Part shown: positions 45,586-55,145 of the stretch, piece after piece
Numbering within the stretch: position 1 is the stretch's first letter
Layout of the letters: every line of letters starts with the position of its first letter
Assembly (NCBI GenBank): GCA_028281575.1
Contig: JANQJP010000031.1
Coordinates: forward strand, 36,220-100,219
Reading direction: 5' to 3'
Origin: Cellvibrionaceae bacterium
GTDB lineage: Bacteria > Pseudomonadota > Gammaproteobacteria > Pseudomonadales > Cellvibrionaceae
DNA length: 64,000 bases
Made by a program: the position numbers and the translations under genes
The notes under the pieces: generated by a model
What the model was told of the DNA's origin: nothing
Databases searched by the model: none
What the model saw: the letters and a program-made list of their open reading frames with translations, nothing else

Positions 45586-46902
45586 TCAAAATGCTTTCCG
45601 CAATTGCAAAAATAGAAAATGCGCATCGGATCCTGAGCCCGTATCCGATGCGTAGTCGCCAGCAAAAAAATAGCTGAAGCCAGCGACAACATGCACACCC
45701 GCGACAGGCATCGCTAGTGTTGTATCAAGCTCATTGCCAACGTGGTTATTGGCTCCCAGAGCAATGGCGTTGGTGCGCCGAGCGCCATTGCCAGCCAATC
45801 CGGCGTTATACCAAGCGTCGTTGGTGTTATCGAGCCAGAATTGATGCCACGCTATTCTTAGTTTGGCGTTGCTTCCGAGCAGTTGTGGACGAACATATGT
45901 GAGTTCAAGATTATGAATGTTCTGCAAAGAGAACAGATCCATATATCCGTAGTAGGCATGGTTCAGCGGATATAAATTATCGAAGGTGCCGTGCTCATCG
46001 TCGGATGGGTCTTCGTCGCCACTTGCCCAGCTGTAGCCGATACCAACTATACTGCCAGACCATGTATATTCCGTTGATGCATGAAGCATAGCGGCGTTGT
46101 GATTCAAGGTTTTAGCGCTGCCAGGATCGTAAAAATCTCCCGTTTGCCAAGCGAATTGAATGTCCCAGCTCCAGTGAGCCTTACTGCCGTCCAGCCGCGC
46201 GCCGAGCGTATGAATGCTGTCGTTAAACAGGCCGGTATTATTGTCGCGATAAAACCACCAGTACTCCACATTTTGTCCGGTCACTACTGTTTTATCAGAG
46301 ATAAAGGCACCGTGAAAATCGCTATCAAAATAGCGATTATTGGCGTTTGATTGATCGTTAAATTCATCGGGCTTTATTGATACCAAAGTACTTGCAAAAA
46401 CGTCATAGTGGCGATTTGGGGTTTTATAGGTGAAACGTGCACCATCATGAACTCGGGCGGTATTGACCCATTCCAACGAGGCGACCAATCGTTTGTCCCC
46501 CAAATTGAATTTCTGACGTCCAACTTTCACATCCACTTTGTTATTGACATACATCCAGTGCAACTGATGTATATCGAGCTGGTCGGAAAAAGGTTGGTTG
46601 CGTGCATCTTCATTAATCCCTGGAATACCATTTGGATCTTCAGCGTGTACCCTGGCGTCCTGAAACTCAACAAACAGAGCGTTGTCGTCGGTGATAGTTG
46701 TATTGGCATGGACGCGAATTTGCGACAACCAATACGTTTGTGAGCTTTCTTCAAGGTTAAATGTTTGCTTACTTTCGGCTCTCAGGCGAACGGACCCGCC
46801 AAAATCAACGGCTGTTGCCTGGGTAAATGATGCTAATGATGCGAGCAATATCGTCGCGAAGGTTTTCACATTGAAAAGCTGTGATTGCATAGCAACTCGC
46901 AT
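45586..46902 (-). CDS. AlgE-like alginate export family porin
   Basis: A 438-residue outer-membrane beta-barrel. Signal peptide (VKTFATILLASLASFTQA, cleavage near ATA), then the alginate_exp pattern: FGGSVRLRAESKQTFN, YWLSQIRVHANTTITDDNAL, VDVKVGRQKFNLGDKRLVAS, EWVNTARVHDGARFTY, VVTGQNVEYWWFYRD and a last strand ending FLFLQLRKAF. ATG 46902 or 46890 could be the start. In Pseudomonas AlgE exports alginate, but relatives outside alginate loci serve as general anionic porins. No alginate genes adjoin it here. It is separated from the repeat gene by 66 bp. Confidence 0.83.
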   Translation of the reverse strand: MRVAMQSQLFNVKTFATILLASLASFTQATAVDFGGSVRLRAESKQTFNLEESSQTYWLSQIRVHANTTITDDNALFVEFQDARVHAEDPNGIPGINEDARNQPFSDQLDIHQLHWMYVNNKVDVKVGRQKFNLGDKRLVASLEWVNTARVHDGARFTYKTPNRHYDVFASTLVSIKPDEFNDQSNANNRYFDSDFHGAFISDKTVVTGQNVEYWWFYRDNNTGLFNDSIHTLGARLDGSKAHWSWDIQFAWQTGDFYDPGSAKTLNHNAAMLHASTEYTWSGSIVGIGYSWASGDEDPSDDEHGTFDNLYPLNHAYYGYMDLFSLQNIHNLELTYVRPQLLGSNAKLRIAWHQFWLDNTNDAWYNAGLAGNGARRTNAIALGANNHVGNELDTTLAMPVAGVHVVAGFSYFFAGDYASDTGSGSDAHFLFLQLRKAF

Positions 46903-47265
46903 CTATTGAATACGTAATATGAACACTAGTTCTAAAATCGCCAAAATCAATGTTTGTAAAGCGGGACGTGTTGTGCACTTGAACGCATATAAAAAAGGCG
47001 TTGCACTAAGACGAATATGATGTGCTGGCGATCATCGGTCACCGAATCCTTTGTGTATTATTGGCGGCACATCAATGCTTTGTTCAAGAACGCCGTTTTT
47101 TGGTATTGCGCAAAAGGCTGGCGCGGGTGAGGGGATATTTTTTAAAGCGCATAAGAACGTCCTCTGTTAAGACGAACTTGATATTGAAACGTTGTTAATT
47201 TCGGCCGTTAACTTTGCCAGTGAATGAATTTTTTGGCTGAACATATGCCGTAATTGGAGCCCGCT
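46903..47265. other. 363-bp divergent intergenic region
   Basis: Must hold the promoters for the porin (-) and the DUF5610-like gene (+). I see no convincing operator, structured RNA or small ORF. The only local feature is a loose gttaa/ttaac dyad around 47194-47212. Confidence 0.4.
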
Positions 47266-48570
47266 ATGACAGTGCCTTCTGTTAATCCTGCCTTTCAACA
47301 AACCTCGCAAGCTTTCCAGCAGGCACCTGTTCCTTTAGACGATAGTGACGCGAAGCAGCACAGCTTTGTCCGGGTGGAATATACCAGCGTGCGTGTTGAG
47401 CACACATCTTTAACCTATTCCTTCGGTCCCGAGAAAACTGGTGGGTTTGATGGCGAAGACGAGCGAACAGACGCGGCAAATACCATTCTTAATTTCATTG
47501 CCGGTCGCTTGCGCGCCGACGTCGCTGAAGGCGCGAGTGACGAGGATCTTGCCACACGTCTCGAGGCTGGGCTGGATGGTTTTGTTTCCGGGTATCGCGA
47601 TGCCTATGAGCAAATCGCCGGCATGGATTTCCTTAATGGTGACGTTGAAGACGCCATTGAACAAACCTACAGCGATGTATTAGCCGGTGTGGACGATTTG
47701 GCAGAAGCCTTTGCCGTTGAATCACCCGTTTCTTCTGAGTTGCGCGATGCACAGACATCTCGCAGAGATGCGTTTAACACCGCCGACGTGGAAGCACCAA
47801 AAGCCAGCGAGCCACGGCGAAGCGATAATGACAATGGTGTTGCTAAGGTTGGGTCCACGACGCCACCGCCAGCACCGAATGCACCGTCTAATCTGGGGCA
47901 ATTGCTTGAAGCCACCAGTTTCGACTACCGCAGTGCCGAGAGCCGCAGTTTTTCTTTCTCATTAAAAACACAGGATGGCGATACCGTTGTGATTCGTGCT
48001 GCTTCCGCTTCTTCATCCGTTTTGCAGGGGCAGAGCGCGCGCTACGGCGGTTCGGAAGCCAATGCTGTTGCCGGCAGTTTTCGCGCGGCGAGTGGCTTTT
48101 ATCTTGATATTCGCGGTGAAATAGATGAAGGCGAACTCTACGCTATTGAAGACTTACTCGCGCAGATAAAAGAGGTTTCTGATGTATTTTTTGCCGGCGA
48201 TGTACAGAAGGCTTATGAATATGCGCTGGAAGTGGGGTTCGATAGCGAAGAAATCGCGATGTTTTCGCTTAATCTGCGCTATCAAAGTACAACGCAGGTG
48301 CAAGAAACCTACGAACAGTACCGCAAGCCAACACTGGTTGACATGGTTGGAAGCAAGGCAGTCAGCCTGGAGGAAGCCAGGTACAACGTGCTCGCGCGTT
48401 TTATTGAAGCGCTTGAAGATATGCGCGTGCAAGCCGACAAGCTCGGCCTCAGCGGTTTCGCTCAACTCGCCGAGCCGGCAGCAGGCGAAAAAACGGAAGC
48501 CACTGGTTTGCTGCAAACGCTGCTCACACGCCTCGAAGAGCTTGGTCAGCGCGGTGCTGACCAAGCCTAA
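47266..48570 (+). CDS. DUF5610-domain-like protein, unknown function
   Basis: A 434-residue soluble acidic protein without signal peptide. ATG 47266 is preferred to TTG 47254 because GGAG lies 7 bp before it. Residues ~65-150 fit the DUF5610 pattern (AANTILNFIAGRLRADVAEG, DLATRLEAGLDGFVSGYRDA, VEDAIEQTYSDVLAGVDDL). A Ser/Pro-rich linker (~165-215) follows, then a domain from RSFSFSLKTQDGDTVVIRAA to the end with FYLDIRGEIDEGELYAIEDL. The N-terminus repeats VRVEYTS/VRVEHTS. The function of the family is unknown. Its stop overlaps the convergent GumN-like gene by 4 bp. Confidence 0.72.
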   Translation: MTVPSVNPAFQQTSQAFQQAPVPLDDSDAKQHSFVRVEYTSVRVEHTSLTYSFGPEKTGGFDGEDERTDAANTILNFIAGRLRADVAEGASDEDLATRLEAGLDGFVSGYRDAYEQIAGMDFLNGDVEDAIEQTYSDVLAGVDDLAEAFAVESPVSSELRDAQTSRRDAFNTADVEAPKASEPRRSDNDNGVAKVGSTTPPPAPNAPSNLGQLLEATSFDYRSAESRSFSFSLKTQDGDTVVIRAASASSSVLQGQSARYGGSEANAVAGSFRAASGFYLDIRGEIDEGELYAIEDLLAQIKEVSDVFFAGDVQKAYEYALEVGFDSEEIAMFSLNLRYQSTTQVQETYEQYRKPTLVDMVGSKAVSLEEARYNVLARFIEALEDMRVQADKLGLSGFAQLAEPAAGEKTEATGLLQTLLTRLEELGQRGADQA

Positions 48571-49445
48571 AGTTGCTTAACGGTATAGCCTTTGCCGCGT
48601 AACTGCTGAACAAGGCCCTCTTTACCAACCAGGTGTAGTGTGCCGACCAGCACGAATTCAATGTCTTTTGAATCGAGCAGTGACGGCAATTTCGCCATCC
48701 AATTGCGATTTCTGTTTACGATCAAGGTGTCATGTACTCTGGGAAATTCCTTTTTTAAGTCTGATAGTGCCGCAGTTTCCATCGCTTTCAAGTTGCCTGT
48801 GCGCCAAGCCTGTTTTAAATCGCCAAAATAGCTGGGTAATCTCTCTAAATCGCGCAGGGTATAGTCGATCATCTTGTCATCGTCACCGCCCGACATATTC
48901 GCGATAAATGAAATTTGTTCCTCGGGTGTTTCCAGCGCACTCGTGCGTTTGCCATCAGAGACGGCGCGATTGTTCATTACCGTTTCCACCCCCCATTGAG
49001 GCTGCAAGCCCATACGCTGGTATTCCATCACGACAAGCACCAAGCCAGTGCCCGTTGCAGAAAAAGGCGAAAATTGTTCGGCGGGAATACCGCGGCTTAG
49101 CATAAAGGTTGCCAAACGCGCGTAAGTTTGCTCGCTCAACGTGTCCTGCAAACGCTGTCCGGGCGGCAGCATCATCGCCGTCATCATTTGTGCTTGAAAT
49201 GCAGGTGACTGCGCCGCTTCAATGTCAGTTTCAAACCATATATGTTGCGTGTCGGCATAGGCTTTATCAAACTCGTCCGGCAGAGGGTGATCTTGCTCGG
49301 AGAGCAGGTGTACCGTGCCGCCCAGATAAAAATAATTGCCGTTGTCACCGCTCACTTTCCAAACAGAGGATTCTGCCCGCAACTGCGTGCTTGCAAAAAT
49401 AACCAGGAAAGTTGCCACTAAGGTAAAACAAAATCGAATTTTCAT
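48567..49445 (-). CDS. TraB/GumN-family protein
   Basis: A 292-residue exported protein: signal peptide ~1-24 (FTLVATFLVIFASTQLRA), then the TraB/GumN signature near the start (NGNYFYLGGTVHLLSEQDHP, DEFDKAYADTQHIWFETD) and the paired GTLHLVGKEGLV close to the C-terminus. These GTVH/GTLH motifs are thought to bind metal in a family related to the Tiki proteases. LRDLERLPSYFGDLKQAWRTG and VNRNRNWMAKLPSLL are also typical. Periplasmic hydrolase activity is inferred. Convergent with the DUF5610-like gene. Confidence 0.88.
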   Translation of the reverse strand: MKIRFCFTLVATFLVIFASTQLRAESSVWKVSGDNGNYFYLGGTVHLLSEQDHPLPDEFDKAYADTQHIWFETDIEAAQSPAFQAQMMTAMMLPPGQRLQDTLSEQTYARLATFMLSRGIPAEQFSPFSATGTGLVLVVMEYQRMGLQPQWGVETVMNNRAVSDGKRTSALETPEEQISFIANMSGGDDDKMIDYTLRDLERLPSYFGDLKQAWRTGNLKAMETAALSDLKKEFPRVHDTLIVNRNRNWMAKLPSLLDSKDIEFVLVGTLHLVGKEGLVQQLRGKGYTVKQL

Positions 49446-49576
49446 ATTCGCTCCGTCGATGTTTTTTGGGTAGCGCGCCTTTTTGTGGGTATTTTGGCGC
49501 TTTTTGACATTGTTGGCTTTCGCGCAATCATTATCCTAGCAGCTTCCAATGGACTGGAACAAAAAGGAATTCACAA

Positions 49577-49966
49577 ATGGAAGACATTACCCTCGCTTAT
49601 CTTGAAGCACCGGCGACAAGCCCGGTGACCACTCACGAAGATTTTCATCACTGGAAACTCACTGTCGAAGCCGCATGTTGGCTGCACTCCAATATTTGGG
49701 AACGTGCTATAGATGTAGAGTTTTGTATTGAATATTTCGATGCGATGAAAAAACATCGCGTCACGATCGATCGCTGTCGGATTCAACAGCTGTCCGATGG
49801 TTTGATGACGGGGCGCTTTACTTTCAAGGGCTTTGGTCCTCTGCGAAATGCGCGGCTTGTTTTAAAAACCACGTGCGGCGCGGACTTGCTTGATGCTCAG
49901 GATATTACATTTAACGTCGTGAGTTCGGGATTATCGCGGGCAAATCAATATCGGTTGGTGGCTTAA
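49577..49966 (+). CDS. Hypothetical protein
   Basis: A 129-residue protein, no signal peptide or membrane segment, no family recognised. It reads like one mixed alpha/beta domain (FHHWKLTVEAACWLHSNIWE, IDRCRIQQLSDGLMTGRFTF, LVLKTTCGADLLDAQDITF). ATG 49577 follows AAAAAGGAATTCACAA, a good ribosome site. It stands alone, followed by a long hairpin at 50015. Codon use matches the neighbours and the shadow frames are poor, so the gene is probably real. Confidence 0.6.
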   Translation: MEDITLAYLEAPATSPVTTHEDFHHWKLTVEAACWLHSNIWERAIDVEFCIEYFDAMKKHRVTIDRCRIQQLSDGLMTGRFTFKGFGPLRNARLVLKTTCGADLLDAQDITFNVVSSGLSRANQYRLVA

Positions 49967-50014
49967 TGTAGCGATCTTGATAGAAAAAAATAATTTGTCG
50001 GGTGCGTTCGTTAC

Positions 50015-50049
50015 GTTAGACCCGCGCAAAGCCTTTGCGCAGGTCTAAC
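50015..50049. terminator. Long near-perfect hairpin after the hypothetical gene
   Basis: gttagacc (50015-50022) pairs with ggtctaac (50042-50049) and gcgcaaag (50024-50031) with ctttgcgc (50033-50040), one mismatch. No true T-run follows, so a terminator is likely but not classical. The remaining gap to 50447 has imperfect GC-rich dyads (e.g. catcc/ggatg near 50350) and no supportable gene. Confidence 0.55.
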
Positions 50050-50447
50050 TTAAATCCCGTTAAATTTAACTTTTTATCATTACCTTCAAATTTACTAATG
50101 GCACTTACTTGAATGATCTAGCTAGTGTGAGCTCGACCCTGAGGAAAGATGTTTTTACATCGTCGTCTCATGAGTTAATGGGGTCGCTATGAACTTAGGT
50201 AAGAGAAATTTGTAAGTCGTGATTAACGCCTGGTATGGCACACGCGAGTTTTGCGATGGAGAGTAGGCATCGGTGGACGCATAAGTTCATCCATGAAGCT
50301 CTGCACTGACATCCTCGGCAATTGCTCCTGCATTGCTCTACTCTCCGCCATCCTTGGCGGGGATGTCGGTGAAGCCACCTCAACCTACTCCCCATCACAA
50401 AACGTTTTTGGGGCACCTTTATTGGAGTGGTTTTTCGTTGTGGGAAA
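50050..50447. other. About 400 bp without a supportable gene
   Basis: Short frames exist on both strands, but none has a signal, family likeness or ribosome site. The GC-rich stretch 50250-50420 differs in texture from flanking AT-rich DNA and contains small inverted repeats, so a decayed or dispersed repeat element is possible. Confidence 0.35.
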
Positions 50448-51221
50448 TTAAATTTGATGTCGTAGCGCAATAAGACTCGCTGTCACTGCAACATTCAATG
50501 ATTCGACGTTATTGCGCATCGGAATCCGCACATTATGTGTACAAAGTTGATGAATGTTCCTCGACAACCCCTCGCTCTCATTACCCAGCACAAAAATGGT
50601 GTTGCCAGTAGTTTCGAAAGATGACAATTGACGTGTTGCCTGCACATCCAAGCCGACAATTGCGCAGCTGTTATTTTTTGCATCCACCAGCGCTTCGTGT
50701 AATGAGTCACAGCGAAATATAGACGCCTTAAAAAGTGTGCCTGCGCTCGCTTTAATGACCAGGCCATCAAGCTTGGCGCATCCCGACCGGGGCAAAATTA
50801 ATCCGCGGGTATTGGATGCGCATACTGAGCGAATAATCATGCCCAGGTTTTGCGGGTTGGTAATGTTGTCGAGTGCGATAAATTCGCCAGGCGAATGATT
50901 GAGCACTTCAGTAGCAGCAAATTCGCGAAAACCCGCTGGCTTAATATCAAGCGCGACACCCTGGTCCTGTTTAGCGTTTTTGGAGATACGTGAGAGCTCG
51001 CGCTTGTCGTGGTAAACAATCTCGGCGCCGCGCTTTTGTGCGATAGCGATAATATTATCGAGGATATCTGCGTTTTTATTGCTTTTAGCCAGGTGCAGGC
51101 GAACTGGTTCGGCTTCGTCCACCATCAACGCTTCGTAAACAGGTAAGCGGCCGAAAACAGTGAGTAGTTGCTTAAAGAAATTTTTCCGGGCGAGATAGCG
51201 TTCAGAGTCGGAAGTGGTCAT
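50448..51221 (-). CDS. SpoU/TrmH-family RNA methyltransferase
   Basis: A 257-residue SPOUT-class 2'-O-methyltransferase. N-terminal substrate-binding part (GRLPVYEALMVDEAEPVRLHL), then the three SPOU motifs: ALDNITNPQNLGMIIRSV (motif 1, Asn/Arg), IFVLGNESEGLSRNI (motif 2) and VRIPMRNNVESLNVAVTASL (motif 3), making the SAM-binding knot. Close to RlmB/TrmH types, but the exact RNA target cannot be fixed. ATG 51221 lies 235 bp from gyrA, divergently. Confidence 0.9.
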   Translation of the reverse strand: MTTSDSERYLARKNFFKQLLTVFGRLPVYEALMVDEAEPVRLHLAKSNKNADILDNIIAIAQKRGAEIVYHDKRELSRISKNAKQDQGVALDIKPAGFREFAATEVLNHSPGEFIALDNITNPQNLGMIIRSVCASNTRGLILPRSGCAKLDGLVIKASAGTLFKASIFRCDSLHEALVDAKNNSCAIVGLDVQATRQLSSFETTGNTIFVLGNESEGLSRNIHQLCTHNVRIPMRNNVESLNVAVTASLIALRHQI

Positions 51222-51365
51222 TGTTTAATCATTGTCACAGGATCGCAGCCATTATGCGCCAGAGCCGCATTTGTGCAAAGCTTGGCAATGTGTTCGAGAT
51301 TGAGAAATCTCCCCCAGTGACGCGGACTTAGATCACTATTGAGTTTCGTGGGTAAGGGCTTTTTA

Positions 51366-51374
51366 TGCTAGTAT
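51366..51374 (+). promoter_or_regulatory. Extended -10 element, candidate gyrA promoter
   Basis: TGCTAGTAT at 51366-51374 fits an extended -10 (TGn then TATAAT-like), about 82 bp before the gyrA ATG. No strong -35 is seen, as is common for extended -10 promoters. Confidence 0.4.
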
Positions 51375-51456
51375 TGTCCGCTTTATGTCCTCGCTCAGGC
51401 CACTTTCTTGGGCGATTTCAGTTTCCACAAAAACAATAAGGACAATCCTGGTTCCT

Positions 51457-54018
51457 ATGGGTGATATCGCGAAAGAAATCCTTCCTATTACGATTGAAGA
51501 CGAGCTAAAGCAGAGCTACCTCGATTACGCTATGAGCGTTATTGTCGGGCGCGCGCTGCCGGACGTGCGCGATGGCCTCAAGCCTGTGCACCGACGCGTA
51601 CTATTCGCGATGGGCGAGCTAAAAAACGATTACAACAAGGCGTTTAAAAAATCGGCTCGTGTGGTCGGTGATGTGATCGGTAAATACCATCCCCACGGCG
51701 ATAGTGCTGTGTACGACACCATTGTGCGGATGGCTCAGCCTTTTTCACTGCGCTACATGTTGGTGGACGGCCAGGGGAATTTTGGTTCCATTGATGGCGA
51801 CAGTGCTGCGGCGATGCGTTACACCGAAATTCGTATGTCGAAAATCTCACACGAATTGCTCGCGGATCTCGATAAAGAAACTGTCGATTTTGTGCCCAAC
51901 TACGATGGCACCGAGCAGATTCCTGACGTCTTACCAACCCGAGTGCCCAATCTTCTGGTCAATGGCTCTTCGGGCATTGCCGTGGGTATGGCGACAAATA
52001 TCCCACCGCATAATTTGCGTGAAGTGGTTAAAGGCTGCATCAAGCTGATTGACGAACCCTCAACGTCGATTGAAGAGCTGATAGAAATAATACCCGGCCC
52101 GGATTTTCCAACGGCAGCGATCATTAACGGTCGTGCCGGCATACTCCGCGCCTATCGCACCGGTCGTGGTCGCATCTATGTTCGCGCGAAAGCGGAAGTT
52201 GTGGTCAATGAAAAAAATAACCGCGAATCCATCATTATTCATGAGATTCCCTACCAGCTGAATAAGGCGCGTTTGGTCGAGCGCATTGCCGAGCTTGTTA
52301 AAGAAAAGAAAGTTGAGGGCATTACCGAAATTCGGGACGAATCGGATAAAGATGGCTTGCGCGTAGTGATTGAAATTCGACGCGGCGATTCGGGTGAAGT
52401 GGTATTGAATAATCTCTACGCACAAACCCAGCTGCAAAGTGTGTTCGGCATTAATATTGTCGCGCTGGTTGAAGGACAACCGCGCGTACTTAACCTCAAA
52501 GAGTTGCTCCAACACTTTATCAAACACCGCAGAGAAGTGGTGACGCGCAGAACCGTATACCTCTTGCGCAAAGCGCGTGAGCGCGGTCATGTGTTGGAAG
52601 GGCTCGCTGTTGCGATTGCGAATATCGATGAGGTAATCGAATTAATTAAAAATTCTTCGTCACCCGCGGATGCGAAGGATGCACTGTTGGGCAGAGCCTG
52701 GTCGCCCGGCCTTATTGGCCAGTACTTGGAGCGTGCAGGCGCAAATGCGTGTCGTCCCGACGAATTAGCACCGGAATTCGGTATGCGCGATGGCCAATAC
52801 TACTTATCGCCCGCGCAGGTTCAGGCGATACTGGATTTGCGTCTGCACCGTCTTACCGGGATGGAGCACGATAAGCTGATCGCGGAGTACGAGGAGCGCT
52901 TGCAGCAAATCGTCGAGTACCTGGAAATTCTTAATAATGCAGCGCGCTTAATGGAAGTGATTCGCGAAGAACTCGATGACATTCAGAAAGAGTACGGCGA
53001 TGAACGCCGCACTGATATTCAGGAATCCCAGCTGGATTTAACCGAGGAAGACCTGATCACGGAAGAGGATAGGGTGGTCACCATTTCTCATGGCGGTTAC
53101 GCGAAAAGCCAGCCGCTTGACGCCTACCAGGCGCAAAAACGTGGCGGCATGGGCAAGTCTGCAACAGCGGTGAAAGATGAAGACTTTGTCGAGCACCTGG
53201 TGATTGCAAACACGCATGACTACATTTTGTGTTTTACCAATGTCGGCAAAGTGTATTGGTTAAAAACCTACCAGATTCCGGTATCCGGCCGCCAAAGCCG
53301 CGGCCGTCCAATAGTCAATATGCTGCCGTTTGAAGAGGGTGAGCGCATTACTTCAATTCTGCCGGTCAAAGAATTCGATGAAGACCACTTTATCGTGATG
53401 GCGACGTCCAACGGTACGGTTAAGAAAACGGCATTGGTCGATTACTCGCGGCCGCGCTCTGTCGGTTTGCGCGCGATTAATCTCGACGAGGGTGACCACC
53501 TTGTTGGCACCGCAATTACCGATGGTAGCAAAGATATTTTGCTACTGTCTTCAGATGGTAAAGCCGCACGTTTTGATGAAAACCAGGCGCGTGCGATGGG
53601 CCGTGTTTCGCGTGGTGTTCGCGGTATTAAATTGAAAGAAAACCAAAACGTTGTCGGAATGATTATTCCTGCCGAGGGTGGACGTGTACTTACTGTAAGT
53701 GAAAACGGTTATGGTAAGCGTACAGACGTTACCGAATTCCCAGCCAAAGGGCGCGGCTCGCAAGGCGTTATCGCTATGCAGACTACGGAGCGCAACGGGT
53801 CTCTGGTAAGTGCGGTGCAAGTATTTGATAACGAAGAGATTATGCTTATCTCCGATCAGGGCACATTGGTACGCACACGTGTTGATGAGATTTCCGTGTT
53901 GGGTCGCAATACTCAGGGTGTACGCTTAATTCGTGTGAAAGAAGGTGAACATATTGTCGGTGTCGAGCGCATTCAGGAAGGCTATGAAGACGATATCGAA
54001 GCCAGTGACGGAGATTGA
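51457..54018 (+). CDS. gyrA: DNA gyrase subunit A
   Basis: Breakage-reunion subunit of gyrase, 853 residues from ATG 51457; the 24 codons open upstream are unlike GyrA. Seen: [40 protein letters not shown], catalytic Tyr in [10 protein letters not shown] (near 122), and the C-terminal beta-pinwheel with GyrA box QKRGGMGK (Q-R-R-G-G-x-G-K type) and repeats such as [35 protein letters not shown]. Quinolone-region residues correspond to Ser83 and Asp87, the susceptible state. The tail after the pinwheel is shorter than in E. coli and less acidic. It overlaps pheA by one base. Confidence 0.98.
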   Translation: MGDIAKEILPITIEDELKQSYLDYAMSVIVGRALPDVRDGLKPVHRRVLFAMGELKNDYNKAFKKSARVVGDVIGKYHPHGDSAVYDTIVRMAQPFSLRYMLVDGQGNFGSIDGDSAAAMRYTEIRMSKISHELLADLDKETVDFVPNYDGTEQIPDVLPTRVPNLLVNGSSGIAVGMATNIPPHNLREVVKGCIKLIDEPSTSIEELIEIIPGPDFPTAAIINGRAGILRAYRTGRGRIYVRAKAEVVVNEKNNRESIIIHEIPYQLNKARLVERIAELVKEKKVEGITEIRDESDKDGLRVVIEIRRGDSGEVVLNNLYAQTQLQSVFGINIVALVEGQPRVLNLKELLQHFIKHRREVVTRRTVYLLRKARERGHVLEGLAVAIANIDEVIELIKNSSSPADAKDALLGRAWSPGLIGQYLERAGANACRPDELAPEFGMRDGQYYLSPAQVQAILDLRLHRLTGMEHDKLIAEYEERLQQIVEYLEILNNAARLMEVIREELDDIQKEYGDERRTDIQESQLDLTEEDLITEEDRVVTISHGGYAKSQPLDAYQAQKRGGMGKSATAVKDEDFVEHLVIANTHDYILCFTNVGKVYWLKTYQIPVSGRQSRGRPIVNMLPFEEGERITSILPVKEFDEDHFIVMATSNGTVKKTALVDYSRPRSVGLRAINLDEGDHLVGTAITDGSKDILLLSSDGKAARFDENQARAMGRVSRGVRGIKLKENQNVVGMIIPAEGGRVLTVSENGYGKRTDVTEFPAKGRGSQGVIAMQTTERNGSLVSAVQVFDNEEIMLISDQGTLVRTRVDEISVLGRNTQGVRLIRVKEGEHIVGVERIQEGYEDDIEASDGD

Positions 54019-55145
54019 TGGCGAGTATGAGCGATAAGCAAACGTCCGCCGAAGAACAGGCGCTGGCAAAACTGCGTGAGCGCATTGATGGCATCGATGA
54101 AAAAATCGGTGCACTGATTTCTGAGCGCGCGCGTTGTGCGCTCGAGGTCGCCAAGGTCAAAAAAGATAGCGCCGACGGAGATGCGGCTGGGCCCAAATTT
54201 TATCGTCCTGAGCGTGAGGCCCAAGTGCTCCGCAAAGCCATGGATCGAAATCAGGGGCCCCTGGCAGATGAAGAATACGCGCGCCTGTTTCGTGAAATTA
54301 TGTCGGCCTGCCTCGCGCTTGAAGAACCGATTCACGTCGCTTATCTCGGTCCCGAGGGCACCTTTACTCAGCAGGCGGCGATTAAACATTTTGGCCATTC
54401 TGCCAAAGTTGTATCCATGCCCGCTATTGATGACGTATTTCGTGAAGTCGCCTCGGGTGCTGCCCACTATGGTGTTGTGCCGGTGGAAAACTCCACTGAG
54501 GGCGTTGTCACCCACACGTTGGATAATTTCCTCGAGAGTGGCGTGACCATTTGCGGTGAGGTCGTTTTGCGGATTCATCACCATTTGCTGGTCTCTGATG
54601 TGACGCATGTCGATGGCATTACACGTATTTACTCCCATGCCCAGTCGTTATCGCAATGTCGCAAGTGGCTGGACGCGAACTATCCGAACGCCGAGCGCAT
54701 TGCTGTAAGCAGTAACTCAGAAGCGGCCAAGCGAATTAAAGGCGAGTGGCATGCTGCGGCAATTGCAGGAGAGATGGCGGCTGAACTCTATGGTTTGGGC
54801 AGTCTGACCAAAAATATCGAAGACATGCCGGATAATTCGACGCGTTTTTTGATTATTGGCGCTCAAGCGGTGGGTGTAAGTGGTGATGATAAAACATCGA
54901 TTATCGCTTCCACGACCAATAAGCCGGGAGCTTTACACGATTTACTCGAGCCCTTCCATAGAAACGGTATTGACCTCACCCGCGTCGAGACGCGACCTTC
55001 GCGTTCAGGTACCTGGAACTACGTGTTTTTTATTGATTTTGCTGGCCACCGGAGTGAAGCACTTGTCAAAAAAACACTCGACGAAATTGCCGAGCGCGTA
55101 TCTGATTTAAAAATTCTTGGCTCCTATCCCCGTGGTGTCCTCTAG
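54018..55145 (+). CDS. pheA: Bifunctional chorismate mutase/prephenate dehydratase
   Basis: P-protein of phenylalanine synthesis: chorismate to prephenate to phenylpyruvate. 375 residues. Mutase domain ~10-100 (LAKLRERIDGIDEKIGALIS, RCALEVAKVKK, FYRPEREAQVLRK). Dehydratase domain ~105-285 (HVAYLGPEGTFTQQAAIKHF, YGVVPVENSTEGVVTHTLDN, the Thr motif NSTRFLIIG). C-terminal ACT domain (KTSIIASTTNKPGALHDLLE, RVETRPSRSGTWNYVFFIDF) for feedback by phenylalanine. ATG 54018 shares an A with the gyrA stop (TGATG); GGAG lies just before. In Pseudomonas serC sits between gyrA and pheA; here it is absent. Confidence 0.97.
   Translation: MASMSDKQTSAEEQALAKLRERIDGIDEKIGALISERARCALEVAKVKKDSADGDAAGPKFYRPEREAQVLRKAMDRNQGPLADEEYARLFREIMSACLALEEPIHVAYLGPEGTFTQQAAIKHFGHSAKVVSMPAIDDVFREVASGAAHYGVVPVENSTEGVVTHTLDNFLESGVTICGEVVLRIHHHLLVSDVTHVDGITRIYSHAQSLSQCRKWLDANYPNAERIAVSSNSEAAKRIKGEWHAAAIAGEMAAELYGLGSLTKNIEDMPDNSTRFLIIGAQAVGVSGDDKTSIIASTTNKPGALHDLLEPFHRNGIDLTRVETRPSRSGTWNYVFFIDFAGHRSEALVKKTLDEIAERVSDLKILGSYPRGVL

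Noticed and set aside
51385..51456. N-terminal extension of GyrA
   Set aside because: The 24 extra codons overlap the promoter region and have no counterpart in GyrA; ATG 51457 aligns with the family start.
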